Part shown: positions 1 to 13,000 of the stretch, piece after piece
How the letters are laid out: each line of letters starts with the position of its first letter
How positions within the stretch are numbered: the first letter of the stretch is position 1
From: Callaeas wilsoni
Taxonomy: Eukaryota > Chordata > Aves > Passeriformes > Callaeidae
NCBI GenBank assembly: GCA_013398955.1
Contig: VWPU01000961.1
Span: 43,230 to 107,229 of the forward strand
Direction: 5' to 3'
Length of the DNA stretch: 64,000 nt
Made by a program: the position numbers and the translations under genes
Notes under the pieces: model-generated
Database searches by the model: none
What the model saw: the letters and a program-made list of their open reading frames with translations, nothing else
Told to the model about the DNA's origin: nothing

Positions 1-2979
1 TTTACAGTGGGAATTCTGAAACTTAGATTCTTGTGGGTAGGAAAAGAGATCTTTTTATCATTTGGATTCATTTTTAGGTTGTGGAGTGGCACTTATCTGC
101 TTATGCTGTAAGAAATATACTTTTCATAGGTTTAGCATCCATTTTAAAAGCCTGATCTGAGGAAAGGAAGCCAGAATGGCAAAATTTTCTGCATCCCAAC
201 TGTTACTCTGGTTCTCTTTGAAATGATCTGTGAGCAATAAGACTGTTGACAAAAGGTCCTATCCACTGTGAGAAAACAAAAAATAAGAAATCCTAGTTCG
301 TCAAGCAAAGACATGTCCACTGTTTTCAGAAGTTAGTTTCATCTGATTGTTTTGATCCAGCTTTTGTAGTAAGAGCACAAGCTGCTTTTGCAACAGCAAT
401 ATTAGAAAATGTAACTAGTGAAGGATTGCCCAACATGTTCTGCGTGTTTTAATGAGCATGCAGCTCTGAATTTTTTTATTTTGAATTGCCATTTTGTTGT
501 TCATGTCAAGAACAATGTCTCCTTACAGATTTCCCAGGAGAACAGACTTTTATATGATCAGATCAGAGTATATAATCAAGGTAACATAACAAAAGGAAGG
601 TCTTAGAACAGCTATTTGAAACCAAAAATTATTTTTCTTCCAAACTTAACACTTGGCCTTGCTGTCTTTTTGGGAAGAATATCTGAAAGCCTTGTTGGGT
701 CAACCAGTTGTTGCTAGGTCTTCATGGTAGCTAGCCTGGCTGTTTGTAGGTTCATTTCAGATTCATAGTCCAAGTTTTCCATAAGTCTCATCTTCCTTCT
801 GTATAGAGATGGGATATTTGTGCATGTAAAAGGCAAAGAAAAGAAGAAGAAAGACATCTCTTAGGTAAGTAAGCTGACATTATCCTAATTCTTGTGGCTT
901 CTGAGATCTGTTTGTGTAAAATGATGCATTACTTCTTGAATAAAGTAAAGTCTAAGGAAAGTGGAATCACTCCTTCTTTTAGGGTCTCCATTTGGAGCAT
1001 TTCTTCTGTCACCAGTTCTGGAAGTTCTTGTCTCATTCTTCAAAAGAGGGCAACACTCCTTCAGAGATATTTTCCAATTTTGCTGAAAATCAAGGCTATA
1101 GCACTTCAAAATACTCTAACTATAATTACATAGTTGAATTACTTCTGACAAAGTCCCTTTGGAAAGAAAAGGTCTTGAAAAATTCCTCTGGTTTCATATT
1201 GTACTTGGGTTTTACCAGGTGATAAAGTAAAGCAAATATTCATGAAGAGTAAGTCCCTGCTTTCTATAATTTTTGTTTGTAGTACTAAGGAATGTTTTAT
1301 TTTGATAGAGATCAGGAAACTCAGTTGGTTATGCTGATGGAATTTCATGAGAAATGTTGGACCACAGTAACATCACAGTGTGGGAAGAGTTCTTTCATGA
1401 AGCAAATCACACTGAAGAGAATGGAGGGAACACCTAAAGGTAAGACAAAAAGAGAGATGAATTCTTAGCATATGGCATTCTCCAAAAACATGGCAACCCT
1501 GTTAATAGTACCTCAACAAGTAAGCAGTTCAGACTAAGTGGAGAGGAGTTAACACATTTGCTCCCATTTTGATGGGATTAGGAAAAGTCTGTTGAAACAT
1601 TGGGTCAGTCCATGCTGAAATCTTCCTGAGCAGCAAAAAGAGCACAGGGAGAGCTCACAGTTTTACCTCCTTCCCAGATATGCTGAGCTTTTTTCATTTC
1701 TTATGTTCCACCCTATGGTCATCGAGATGTGGAGGAACTTAACTCTGATTTAAACCACTCTCAAATACTGCTATTGTATTGCATGACCTGTAATAAAAGC
1801 ACTTGCCTAACCTCTTTCTTTCCATGTAGTGGGGACATAAATCCTCTCCATAAAGCTTCAATTAAGCTTTTTATAGAAACATCTGTATGTTCGCAAACTG
1901 ATGTCTCCCCATAGAATAGCTGTCTATATAAATTACACTTTTGAGCTCAGTCGTGCTCCTGTATTTTATTTTTTTAAAAAAAATCACATTTATGGACTTC
2001 ATAAAATGCTCTCATGCATATATAATCAAATTAATAACATATGCATTAGCAAAGAGCAATAGTTGAGATGACTTTTGACAAAATTTGAAACAGCTGAAAT
2101 CAGGGATTTTGCAGCTGTCTGTGTCAAGTGTAATTATGACCTGTAAACTTTTTGCATCACTCTTCTTCTTAACTTAGCTTCCTGGTGTTAACAGTCAGCT
2201 GTTCCAGGCTGTCTGCATTCCTTAAGAATTGATAGTGCGCAGTGGTTTAGCACAGGGCAGTCTGTCAGCATGCTGCATTGTGCAGCCTGTGGATCAGTGT
2301 GCCTTGGCCTTTTCCCAGGGTCCACTCATGTACAGCAGAGAGTTTAAAGCTGCCTGCAAGGAAAGTGAAATTAATGTTTCCTAAATTAGTAAGAAAAAAT
2401 TAGGATCTGGCTCCAACTGGTCCATTGTGAACCAGGATAAAATAGTAGAAAGTGTCAAATTTTGACATGACAATATAGAAAATATTTTTATTGGAGTATT
2501 AGGTTTGGTTGTAACCTCTTTTGTGGTCCATATGTGTTTTCACCACTCAGGGTTGCTAATGAAAGCAGTGATGTTAGATTTGGTGTAAAATGCCTGAACA
2601 CCATCTACTTCAGCAAAATTTGAGGATTGAAACACAGTACAGCCTTTGTGTTAAAGGCCAAGTATTTGTGTCTTTATTATTGTCAAATTTTGATTATATG
2701 ATAGTTTTTTTTAATTTTATTACCTGGTCAGTTACCCAGTTCTGCTTTGTGAAGGAGGGGGATTAATTTTCACAAAGCTTAGATTACTAAGCACCACATT
2801 GTAAACATGAAGTATTTATTATTATCTTCCATGACTGTATTAGTAGTGTGGCTGAAAAAAACCTCATCAGAAACAACCTCCCCTTCCTCTGCCAAATTAC
2901 CTTTTACAATTAAATGTGGTAACTTCCTGATATGTTTCCTGAGAATTTGTGAGCAATGACTGTAGTGAAGAAATTTGTT
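1..2979. other. Flank downstream of the ACP3-like gene, no gene seen
   Basis: AT-rich sequence with many stops in all frames. I looked for another acid phosphatase exon on the minus strand (RHG, WQPIPVH, LPGC blocks) and found none. No recognisable repeat is present. Confidence 0.6.
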
Positions 2980-3905
2980 TAGTGAATCATTACTTGCTAA
3001 TTTTTCATTTATTCTGGCCAGACTATGTCCACTCTGTTAATGGATTCAAGATATTTAACAGGAAATTATTTTCAACCAAATGAGTTGGCTGGTCTGCTTT
3101 CTTATAATCTCTGAAAATTCAAATTCTTCTTGAGATCAGTGATTCAGAAAGCCATATGGGATGTTTTAATGTTGGATACAATATTTGATCATTTAAAAAG
3201 TGAGGTTTCTTAGCTTTTCATTTCCCTTAAGTAATATAGAGCTATATAAAAGACAGACAATGTCATTTTGTCCCTTCCTGTTCCCTCATTCTGCAAAACT
3301 AAATACCACCAGTGGTCAAAATGGAAATTTAAACACCCTGTTATGGTGATACAGACAACCTATGAGAGAATGTGTTAGTATGCCAATGTGTGTCTGTATA
3401 TGTTTGACATTCTAGTAAGTACCAATCTGGTATATTATTCAATATTCATCTGTTTTGATCTCTGAATGCCTGCTAAAATCAAGAGAATGCATAATTGCTA
3501 ATTGTTGTTAAGCAGCTTGGACAAATACTCTGCAGTTAGAGAAGAAAAGGTGACTGTTGTAAGTCAGTGCATTTACATGTACTTCTTCAGTAACTGAAGG
3601 TCTTTTTGACTGTACCAAAACAAAACAAAACAAAAAACCCCACATGAAAAACAATACCCTAAAGTCAGATCAGCCTTGATTTCATTTCACCAGAAATTTG
3701 AGCTGAAATAGATAAATGTATTGATGGAGTAGAAATGACAGCCATGGGTACAATTCTCTTTTCATGGATCTGCGTATTTTTCATTTCAGACCAGACCCTT
3801 ATGAAAACGATTGTCACTTCAGATGAGCTGTTGGCTCAAGATGTAATCCTGACTTTACTTTTGGGGACATGTGCCCAAAGCACTTAGCTTACCTCTTTTG
3901 ATGTC
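2980..3905 (-). other. Probable 3' UTR of the ACP3-like gene
   Basis: From the TAG stop downwards, the first canonical AATAAA on the minus strand is at 3008-3013, which would give a 3' UTR of about 0.9 kb. An ATTAAA variant at 3165-3170 is an alternative. The interval has no coding potential; it holds an (AAAAC)4 run at about 3617-3637. The exact cleavage site is inferred. Confidence 0.4.
3008..3013 (-). terminator. Candidate polyadenylation signal AATAAA
   Basis: The plus strand reads tttatt, so the minus strand carries AATAAA, the first canonical signal downstream of the ACP3-like stop codon. No strong GT-rich downstream element is obvious, so this is only the best candidate. Confidence 0.4.
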
Positions 3906-4062
3906 CTACATTCTGCATTCTCTTGTCCAATAGTGTACGAGGATGGGAGAGACCAGATGAGTAAACCTCTCCAGCGGACAGCGAAATTTGCAGCCAGGGA
4001 GAGTGAGGGGGTAAGGCTCCCTCAAAGAATTATTCCGGTAGTACATTTCTATGGTGTATTGC
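3906..4062 (-). CDS. ACP3: ACP3-like exon 10: C-terminal end and stop
   Basis: One base completes Gly323, then 51 codons and a TAG stop (3906-3908): [51 protein letters not shown]. Human reads YFVEMYYRNETQHEPYPL and LPGCSPSCPLERF, with TEC near the end. The GC..RC cysteine pair and the terminal Cys are kept, and NNS (333-335) replaces the human NET sequon. The chain ends two residues after the Cys, without the hydrophilic tail of secreted human ACP3 or any membrane segment. The acceptor is ttgaaacag|G. Confidence 0.94.
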
Positions 4063-7000
4063 CTGTTTCAAAATACAGAAGGGTCAAAATAAAGTTAGGT
4101 ATGCAAATCCACGCAGCCTTTCCATGTTGCAGTTATCATACATGGGATCAAACTTTTAGCCAGCTTATTTGTCTGATTGCTAATATGGATATGATTTACT
4201 AATATAATTAGTACTCTGAAGAGAATGTTTTAAACATTGTGGGGTCAACACCAATTTGCATGTAGTTCGCTGCCTTTGTTAAGGAGTTAAATAGATTAAA
4301 AAGATGGAATAAAACCTCTCATAACTGTAATATGTATATACATGGTTTTCAGGCTTATTCTGCTACTGACTACTAAACTGAATCCAATTACAGTAATTAA
4401 AATTAATATGTAATATTTTCCTGAGTAGTGAACCTCATGTATCCACTTTAATTAGCCTGGGATATCAGAAAATTCCTTTTTAGGAAAAGTACCTATTAGC
4501 AGTATAGCTTGCAGATACTTGCCCATTTTTTTCCTGGTAGAGTTCAAAAAAATGACAGGCACTGTAAGGAGGCATTTTCCCATTGAAGACATTGAGTGCC
4601 ATCTGTAAGGCAGCAATGGTGGCTGCATGCTGTGAAAAGAAGAAACCTTTAATTAGAAGTCTATTGAAAATGATTGCATGAACCTATTATATAACAATAT
4701 TTCCAGCACATTATCTGTCCACTCAACATTGACATTACTTGTGTGGCCTCATTAATACTTGCCCTCTGCACTGTTGAGCAAATATTTTCCCTTTATGTCT
4801 GTATAAACTGAAGTGCTGCATGTGTAAAGTATACATATATGTAAATATTTAAGAAGTCTTAGTCACTTGCAGCTCTTACCAAAGCTAATAGGAGCTGTGA
4901 AAACATCTTTGGAAAAGAACTAGTGGTTTTGCCTGTTAAGTATTTGAGATCAGATCAGTAAGCTCTTTAGCTGATATATACCAAATAGGTCATGATACAA
5001 CTGCAGTTTAGAAACAGGAGCTTTTTACTGAAAGCAGTCCAAAATTTCCTCCTCCGTGCTCCAAATGAGAGCATTTGCACATTCTAAACAAAAATACAAG
5101 ATCACAATAGAGTAACTGCCTTCATAAGGCCTTCTAAAATAACTGTAACCTAATTATTTTCTTCTTTTTTTCCCATTTGCACTTGAAAAAGATACAGGAA
5201 GAAGGAGATTTTATTTTAAATTAACTTTGTGATCCAGGTTTAATAAAACATGAGGCATGGTTTTCCCAGTTCTCCGGTCAATCAAAACGTTATTACAATG
5301 AAAAAACCATGATATGAGGTGAAAAATGGAATACTTCAGGTTTCAAAGAAGTATATGATCATTAAAAAATTTTATAAACCCAAAGATATTTAAGGTTAAC
5401 CAAATAAAAAATGCTTGTAACTGTATTTCATGAAGGAAATAAAATTTCATGGCTTTCACTGCATTTAATAACTGAAGAAAGGAAACACAAGAGAAACAGA
5501 AAGCACTCACCGTGGAATACATAACCATTTTTTGCTGGTGTGAAGGCTTTCTAGCATCTGAGATATGCTTTAGAATAGTTTTTAAAAGAATACCTGAAAG
5601 AAAATGGGGAAGCAGTGACAATGAAAGAGATGCTTGTGTTAACATCTGTATTGATTGTTGCCATTTTAGCATTCTCTCACTAAATGCACCAGATTTATTC
5701 GATTGACTTAAACGATAATTTGTGCACAGCGCCTGGATTAGTAGTGACAGTATCTTTCAAATGAACAGTGGGCCTATTTTACTTCTGTGTAAAATGTTTT
5801 GGAGATCCCTAATAGCCTCAACAGCTTCAAACAGTGCATTCACAGCTACTTTGTGCCAGCAGAACAGTGCAAGAGCACAGTAATGAATACTACCCTGTTG
5901 TGTGTCTAGCTTGATTGATTTCCTGCTTTCCAGAGGAAAAAGAAAGAGCATATCCTCTCTACTCTGGGGCTTTATAAATTGTGTGGTTGTCTGTATTTTG
6001 TTAATGTTAACTGCTGAAAAGTTGTAAGACAATCTACTTGATTTAAATCAATGGCTGTGCTAGTATGTTAATATAAGGTTGGCATCTCAACAAATTAAAA
6101 TCCTAAAAGTAGAACTGTACCAGCTAGCAAATTAGACAGAATTAGTCTTTAGCTACTAGCACATTTTTAATAGCAATTGTTAGTAAAGCAGGGGCAGAGG
6201 TTTGAACTTTGTGCTGTTTTGCAAGTTGGAGCTTTGAAAAATGCAACAAATTGATTCATGCTTATATGTTTATTTATCTTCACAGCTCACAGATCATGAC
6301 TGTACATTGTCCATAAAAACCAAAAAGGAGGCTCAAAAGATGGCAGTGTATGAATGGAGGAGAATGAGTGATTAAAAAGGTATAAAATATTTTCAAATTT
6401 CAGCTACTATTTTCTGAGCAGAGTAAGGTTTAGAAGCAGTTCAGTAATCTCATTTTAGGACTCTCAGTAGTGCAATATGAAGACTGTTAGGCAACAAAGT
6501 CACCATTCTAGACATTACTACAAAAAACATTTTTTTTAAGTAAGTTACAGGTGGAGGCTTACACTAAGTTCAGACTTGATTCAATTCAACAGGAATCTGT
6601 ATGTTACCTTGAATTTCTTATACAGTGTAATCTAAATGATACTTCAATTATAATGTTAGATTAGGATATTCATGATTCATGTGTGCACCATCTCCCTCCC
6701 CATTAATCAAAATCTTTCAGTGCTGCCCACCAATACCTCCTTAATGACATCTTTCACCATTCTACTATGGAATCAGCAGCAATGTTTGTCATTTACCCTT
6801 TCTTCTTTCTCATCCTACTTTTGATTTTAAATGGGGTAAGAAGTCAGCTTACCTCCCTGCAAACGTGATTTTTGTATTTGTTTGTGGAACCCAAATTCCG
6901 CCTGCAGTAACAATTCTGAGAGATTTATCAACTTGGTCCTGACACCATGAGTAGCCCAAACAGGTAAAGTGTAATTGTTAATATCCTACAGTGAAGAAAG

Positions 7001-10000
7001 AAAACATGGTGATTTTCTTACTGATTCCTGCTGCTTACTGTTATTTATTCTGGCACAAAATGCTTCTCAGAACAAATTCTGAATGTTTCACTCCAGTAAC
7101 ATTTTCTCATTGTAATAAAATTATGACTATATTTTGCATTTAGACAGATGTAGCATTCCTATTTATAGAATCATAGTGCTTAAAAGAAATTTGAAGGGCA
7201 GTGTTTAGCAAGAAGAGGAAATAAAATACTAAAAATTATGCAAAAAGAAACTTGGTATTATTTATGTTGTCAGGTGAAAAAAAAATCACTATATGACTTT
7301 TTCAGTCATGTACTGGGATGTATCTTTACTGAAACAAATCCTATATAAACATCAGGATTTTAAGGACTGGTAGCTCTCAGTTGTAAGTGGAACACAGAGA
7401 TCAAGTAGGAATATGTATAGCTGTAGTAAGGATGTACCCAAGTATGGGGTAGAAGTATAAGGATGAGATAAAAATGAAACTCATACCTACTATGGTCTAT
7501 TGGATACTGTCACAGTCCTGAAGCTAAAGTGGAATGGATTAGTCTTTCCTTGGCGGTGCAGTCCAAGGTATATTAGTGGTCACAACTGAGAGAAGGAAAG
7601 ATACGCACAACACTCCCAGTTTGCACTACCCTGAATTCCTGTTTAAACAAGGTCGGTAACTTTCCTTTAGAGCAACGTAACCTTTGGACTGAGCTCACCA
7701 AAAGGACTGTTCTTGTAACAAGTGAGCTCAAAGGAAAATGTCAACTAATTTAAGGGTTTGTTTAAACAAGAAAACAATAAGAAGTTGCTAGGTTAAACCA
7801 GCTCAGATCACAATGTTATCCATTTCTCTTTTAACAAGTGTGATTTATGTCTTGAGGAAAGAATGCTATTTAAGACAGTCTGTAGGCAAGCAAATACCTC
7901 AGTTTCCAAGTTACCTGAAAGTCAGATGACACTTAGCTGAAAGTAACAAATACAGAGAGATGTATGCTACTGTAGTGTCATGAACTCTATTAAAAACCTA
8001 CGTAAGGACGCTCTCTCAGTACGCTTGAAAAATGAGAGGGGCTTTTATGGCAGATGTCTTAATTGATATCCCCAGAGTCCTCAGTCCATAGTATCAAAGA
8101 CCAAGGCTCATCAAATTTAACGCTAGAAGGAAAAACACAATTTTTTTTTTTTTTAAATTTCAGTGTTTAGCTAGATTCTTGATGGTAGCTGTGGGTTTTG
8201 CATATTTGTTTGGTGGCACAGGTTCTCAGTATGATTTAACTATTGAAATAGAAAGTTGTCATCCTGCATTTGCAAAACATGGAAGGGTGACCTCACTGAA
8301 ATTACAGTGAAATGTCCCAACATGTTTACATTTAATTTAACTTAAGGTCCTGGCTAACATTCTATTCAAGTCTGCTTTGACCAAAGTTGAACTTTTGCAA
8401 AAACTGCAGGAATGAAGGTAAACTCATTAGCCTCACATCCAAATATTACAAGTTGCTCCTGAAATCCACCTTAAAACTGCCTCACTAATATCCCAGTACT
8501 GATAACCAATTTATCATTAATATTTAAGTTTATAAATAGTTATGCATGAAAGTGTAGCAAAAGCTGCCTTCAAAAAGAACTTTTTAACACAAGACTCTGT
8601 AATTTTCAGTTGTGTCTGCTGAGGTAAGTCTAGACTTTGAAGTGGGACTTCTTGCTAAATTAAGGGCAGCCAGGATTTTTTCAAATTATGAAGTTTCCAG
8701 ACTGTAGGACCCAGATACCCATGCCAGTTTGACACCACAATACCCCTTTTGTTATAAAATCCGTGGGTTTTTTGTGATATGCCTGGTACCTTTGCTTAGA
8801 ACAAGCTCCCAAACTTGCACAAATAGCCATTTGTGTCATTCTAATGGCTGCTTAATTCCTGAGAATACTCCATCCACTACTGTCCATGTACAAATAATGA
8901 CTTCTCTTGCTTATACAATTTGCATAAAATATTCATGGAAAGATGCTTATGTTTCTTTGCCAGCAACATATTTTTTCTCTGTGTCTCTTCTAGTGGGGTC
9001 TGGCAGAGTTACAAGACAATTTTATCCAAAGGTGTGCTTTTACCTAATTCTTCATATGCAGTCACTGACTGGATCTTGAATATGAAAGATTAGTTTGTGT
9101 TCCTTATAGTGGGGGATGACCCACAGCAGCCTCACCCAGAAAGTGTTTGCAGGCTTTTCGGTTGTAAGTTTGATGTTAGGTGAGGGTTTCTGGGGAAGAA
9201 GCTGAAAAAAGTCTATGCTTAAAAAATTTTTGAAGCACAGATCTATGATCTTTTCATGCCTTAAAATAAAAAAATAAACCACAGAAAAATATCAGGTTGA
9301 AGGAAGTGTAGGAATTTCTATTGGACTTGAAGATCTTAAGGGTCTTTTCCAACCTAAATGATTCTATGATTCTATTTACCTCATACTGTAAAGTGTCAGA
9401 GAGCTTCCAAATCTTTTCAGTAGTCAACTTCTTCAATGGGTATCCTGTATGAGTGGCTAAAAACTTCAGAAATATCTGGAATACAAAAAAACCCAAACTT
9501 GTAGTACTGAGGGCCTTTTTACATGATTTCTACACACTGCCATACTAGTACATAGGAATTTTTAGAAAGAAGAGAGTCTTTGCACTTTGCACTTAAGAAA
9601 TGAACCATTGCCTAGATGTAAGAGAATTTGTCCTATTCATCTAGACAAGGTTGGTGATGTTAATTCAGATTTGAAGTATGGTGATTGTTTATGCTTGGTG
9701 GAAATGTTTAGAAGGAAGTAGAGGGAACACAGGTATATGAAGAAGTCTGGCAGAAATCCAAAAAGTGCTTAAAGGAAGTGTGATAAACAGAATTATTCTG
9801 ATATTGGTACTCAGGAGAAGGAGAGGTATGATGCAAATTTGGTAAAATGGAAATTGTAATTTATTTGCATATAATACCCTGATGCAGAGCCACAGATGGA
9901 TGATTGAAGTCAGTGGTGAAAGATAATAGAAAAACACTAGAGGTTCGTAGTGTCCTTTTGAATACATGTGTGAAGAAGAAGGTTGCAACAGAATAAATGT

Positions 10001-13000
10001 CATTGTATACTCATGCAAAGATTTTGATGCTGGAGAAAGAAAGGAAAGGATACCATATGGAGATAAGCACAAAACATAAGAGAACACCTACATTAAGATT
10101 TTGGGTGGGAAACATGAATAGGTACTTGAGGAAAACACTGAGACTGTTATAGAAATTCTGGGGAATTGAGCTGAGAAAACGAATCCGAACTCACATATAG
10201 GCAGAGATGTCATAGGAGTTGCTTCACATGGGAGTAAACAGAGAGAGGTATTGGAATAATTTGAGAGGCATTGGCACTGATTTTATCTGAGTTCTTGTTT
10301 TGTCTGGTCTCCTAGAAAGTAAGTTTTTGCAAGTAGGTCAATAATTTATCTTTTCTATGACTTGCCATTTTCAATTGTTGCGAATAGCCCAGTCCAGCTG
10401 AATCTGTAATGTAGTAATTGATTTTGGGTATGTTGTCTACAGCCACTGTTAAGATTAGAGGTCTGAAAGGAGCATATTAACTGCAGTTTTTAAAACCTAC
10501 CTGTTAGATGGTGTTGAAGAAGTGGTACACTTTAACTGGATTTCCAGAACTGAAAATACTTTACCTTATAGTGCTTGAATTGCCTTTGGAAATCCCTTGT
10601 TGCAAAGGTTTGTCTCAGAAGCTCCTTGTATTTTGGGCAGTGTGAGAAAGGGAGGTATAGCAACTGGAAAGAAAATTGCAAAACCCTAGTTAGACAAGGT
10701 GCATCTTGTTCTGCAATTCAATATACCCTTGCAGGATTGATGTTCTGATTGGCTGCACTAGTTAGGACAAGCTGAAAAATAATTTGGGAATGTAGTTTCA
10801 AGGATATTCATCTTCAGGACTCTAGGAGTCATACTGATGACTACGTACAAAATAATCTTTAAATGTTCAGAGGAGTAATAGCTGCAGTAGTTCAAAGTTA
10901 AAGGATTCATTTACACAAGATGAAATTTGTCCTTTGACAGAACACTAAGACAAGCCCTCATGAACTCCTTTGTTCTTAGCTTCTCCAGGGATGATTTCAT
11001 TCATTGTGTTGTCTTTCTTTAAACACACCATCACATTTTTACAACAAATTACCAAGCAGAAGCTGGACTCCAATAGGAGTCTTTGTGCATACTCAGCTGT
11101 ATTGAGTGTATTTAACACAGCTTCATTTAGTTCAGCTAAAATGTAGAAACTTGTGAACCTTCTGTAACTCGGCTTTGTCTTTCATTAATCTAAGACATAT
11201 GAAGGTTAAAGGTTACATGTGGCTGGAATAACTTAAGAACTTGTTATTTCATTTATGTAAGCTAAATTTTGTTTATTCTTGTTTTCTGTGTTAAATTTTA
11301 AACAAAAGTTAAAATTTGACACAGATATTATTAATGCTTTTCTCTAATGTTCTTTTTGTCCCTTTTCTAGTAATGTAGCTCCATCTATATAGTCCCAATG
11401 TTAAAAGAACTTTTAAAATAACTTGAGAGTTTTGAAGAGATAATTAGCTTGGAATGCTTCACAGCAGTTCCTCAATCTTTTTAGAAATACAATCTATCTA
11501 TTCCACAAGAAAGGAAAGTATTTGCGAATTATAGCCATAGGTTTATGAACAGGCATGACTTCAATAAATGACGGGCACTTGTTTTGTATTGTAGGATACA
11601 TGCGGTCCCAGGTTTAACCTGTATATGTGGTAAGGATGAATAAAGTTAAAACACAAATAGTTGAAAAAAGTATGAAAATTGTGCATGTGTTCATGACTTT
11701 ATGATTTGTTTGAATAAATTTACTTGCTCCCCTAGATGTGAATGAGGTGCAGCACCTGCTCGCTGAGTTTGCCATCTCTGTTGATACTGGCCAGGTATTC
11801 TTGACTGTCTGCTGGGATATCCCCACCTGTGACAGTGTCAGAAGCAGCTCCTGACTCTATGCCTGGCTGTGTGTGTGAAGAGGAAGACATGTCTCCATAT
11901 CTTCCATCTGCATGCTGTCATCATCCTGAGGTGAGAACCATTGCTCCATGACCTATCTAACCTGATTCCCTTATCATCACAGACTGTGTTAACTAGACTT
12001 GTAAAGACCACACAATTTATCTTGCATCACATGTGCAAACCTGCTCTCGCAAACTGGGACTCATACTGCACGCTCCTGATCTTCCCTAACTTTTTACCAT
12101 AGATTTTCCACACACAGGAGATTCCAGCTCCAGTCAGCTGCACGGCTTTCCCCTCTAGAACAAATATATGCGGGCTACAGAGCTGCTATGCACAGGATTC
12201 CTCACAACTCCAAAGTGAAGAGTTGAGGAAGGGAGATGAATAAATACATTGCCTTATGCACTCGTACTTAAAGCTCTGAGTCCTCCTTCCTTTTCGCTAT
12301 TACTTTTTTCACCAATCCTCAAAGTGACCTTCAAAGTGCATGAAAAACAAGCCTATAGCTCAATTCTCACCGTAATGTGAGTCCCAGAATGATTCTTTTG
12401 TCTTTTCTGTTGGCTGTGGACTAAGCAATATTGAAGCATTAGTGAGATTATGTTTCCTCTTCTCACACAAAGAAAGTCATGTTTGAATTGAATCTACTTC
12501 TACAGTGATTTACTCACATTATAGATTAACTCTTTTTCTCTATACCTAGTACTTCCATTTTTCTTCCTCTTTGTTAAGATCATGTCTCTGACATGTAAGT
12601 CCATTCCTGTGAGAATACTTGCCAATACTTCCATTCAGCCTGTTAGGCTTTTCTGCACAATATACTTTTCATTGACTTTACCGTGCACTTTTTGCTGCAC
12701 CTTCAGCCCATATCCTATGTACTTTACTAATGATTAAGGGAAAGCAGATGCCCCTAGTTTATACTCACATTATCATGTGACAGTGGCACTGTGTGAACTG
12801 GAATCGGCTGCCAAAGGATTTTGGGGTTCCAAATCTGTCCCTGTGTCGGTGGGTACAGTCCAGCAAGACTTGCCTGAGCACTCATAAGTGTATGATCACA
12901 GTCAGTGCTTTGAACATAAATCTGAAGGAAGAAGAAAAAAAAAGAAACATTTTGGAAGGTAATTTCTCCCATGAAGTTTACTTTATTTTCCTCTTGGAAG

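Noticed and set aside
3933..4202. Plus-strand 89-codon frame
   Set aside because: It is the antisense shadow of ACP3-like exon 10, which matches human ACP3 on the minus strand.
7164..7210. Possible CR1 tail (tagaatcatagtg followed by a degenerate block)
   Set aside because: Only the first dozen bases fit a CR1 tail; the remainder does not, so chance is as likely.
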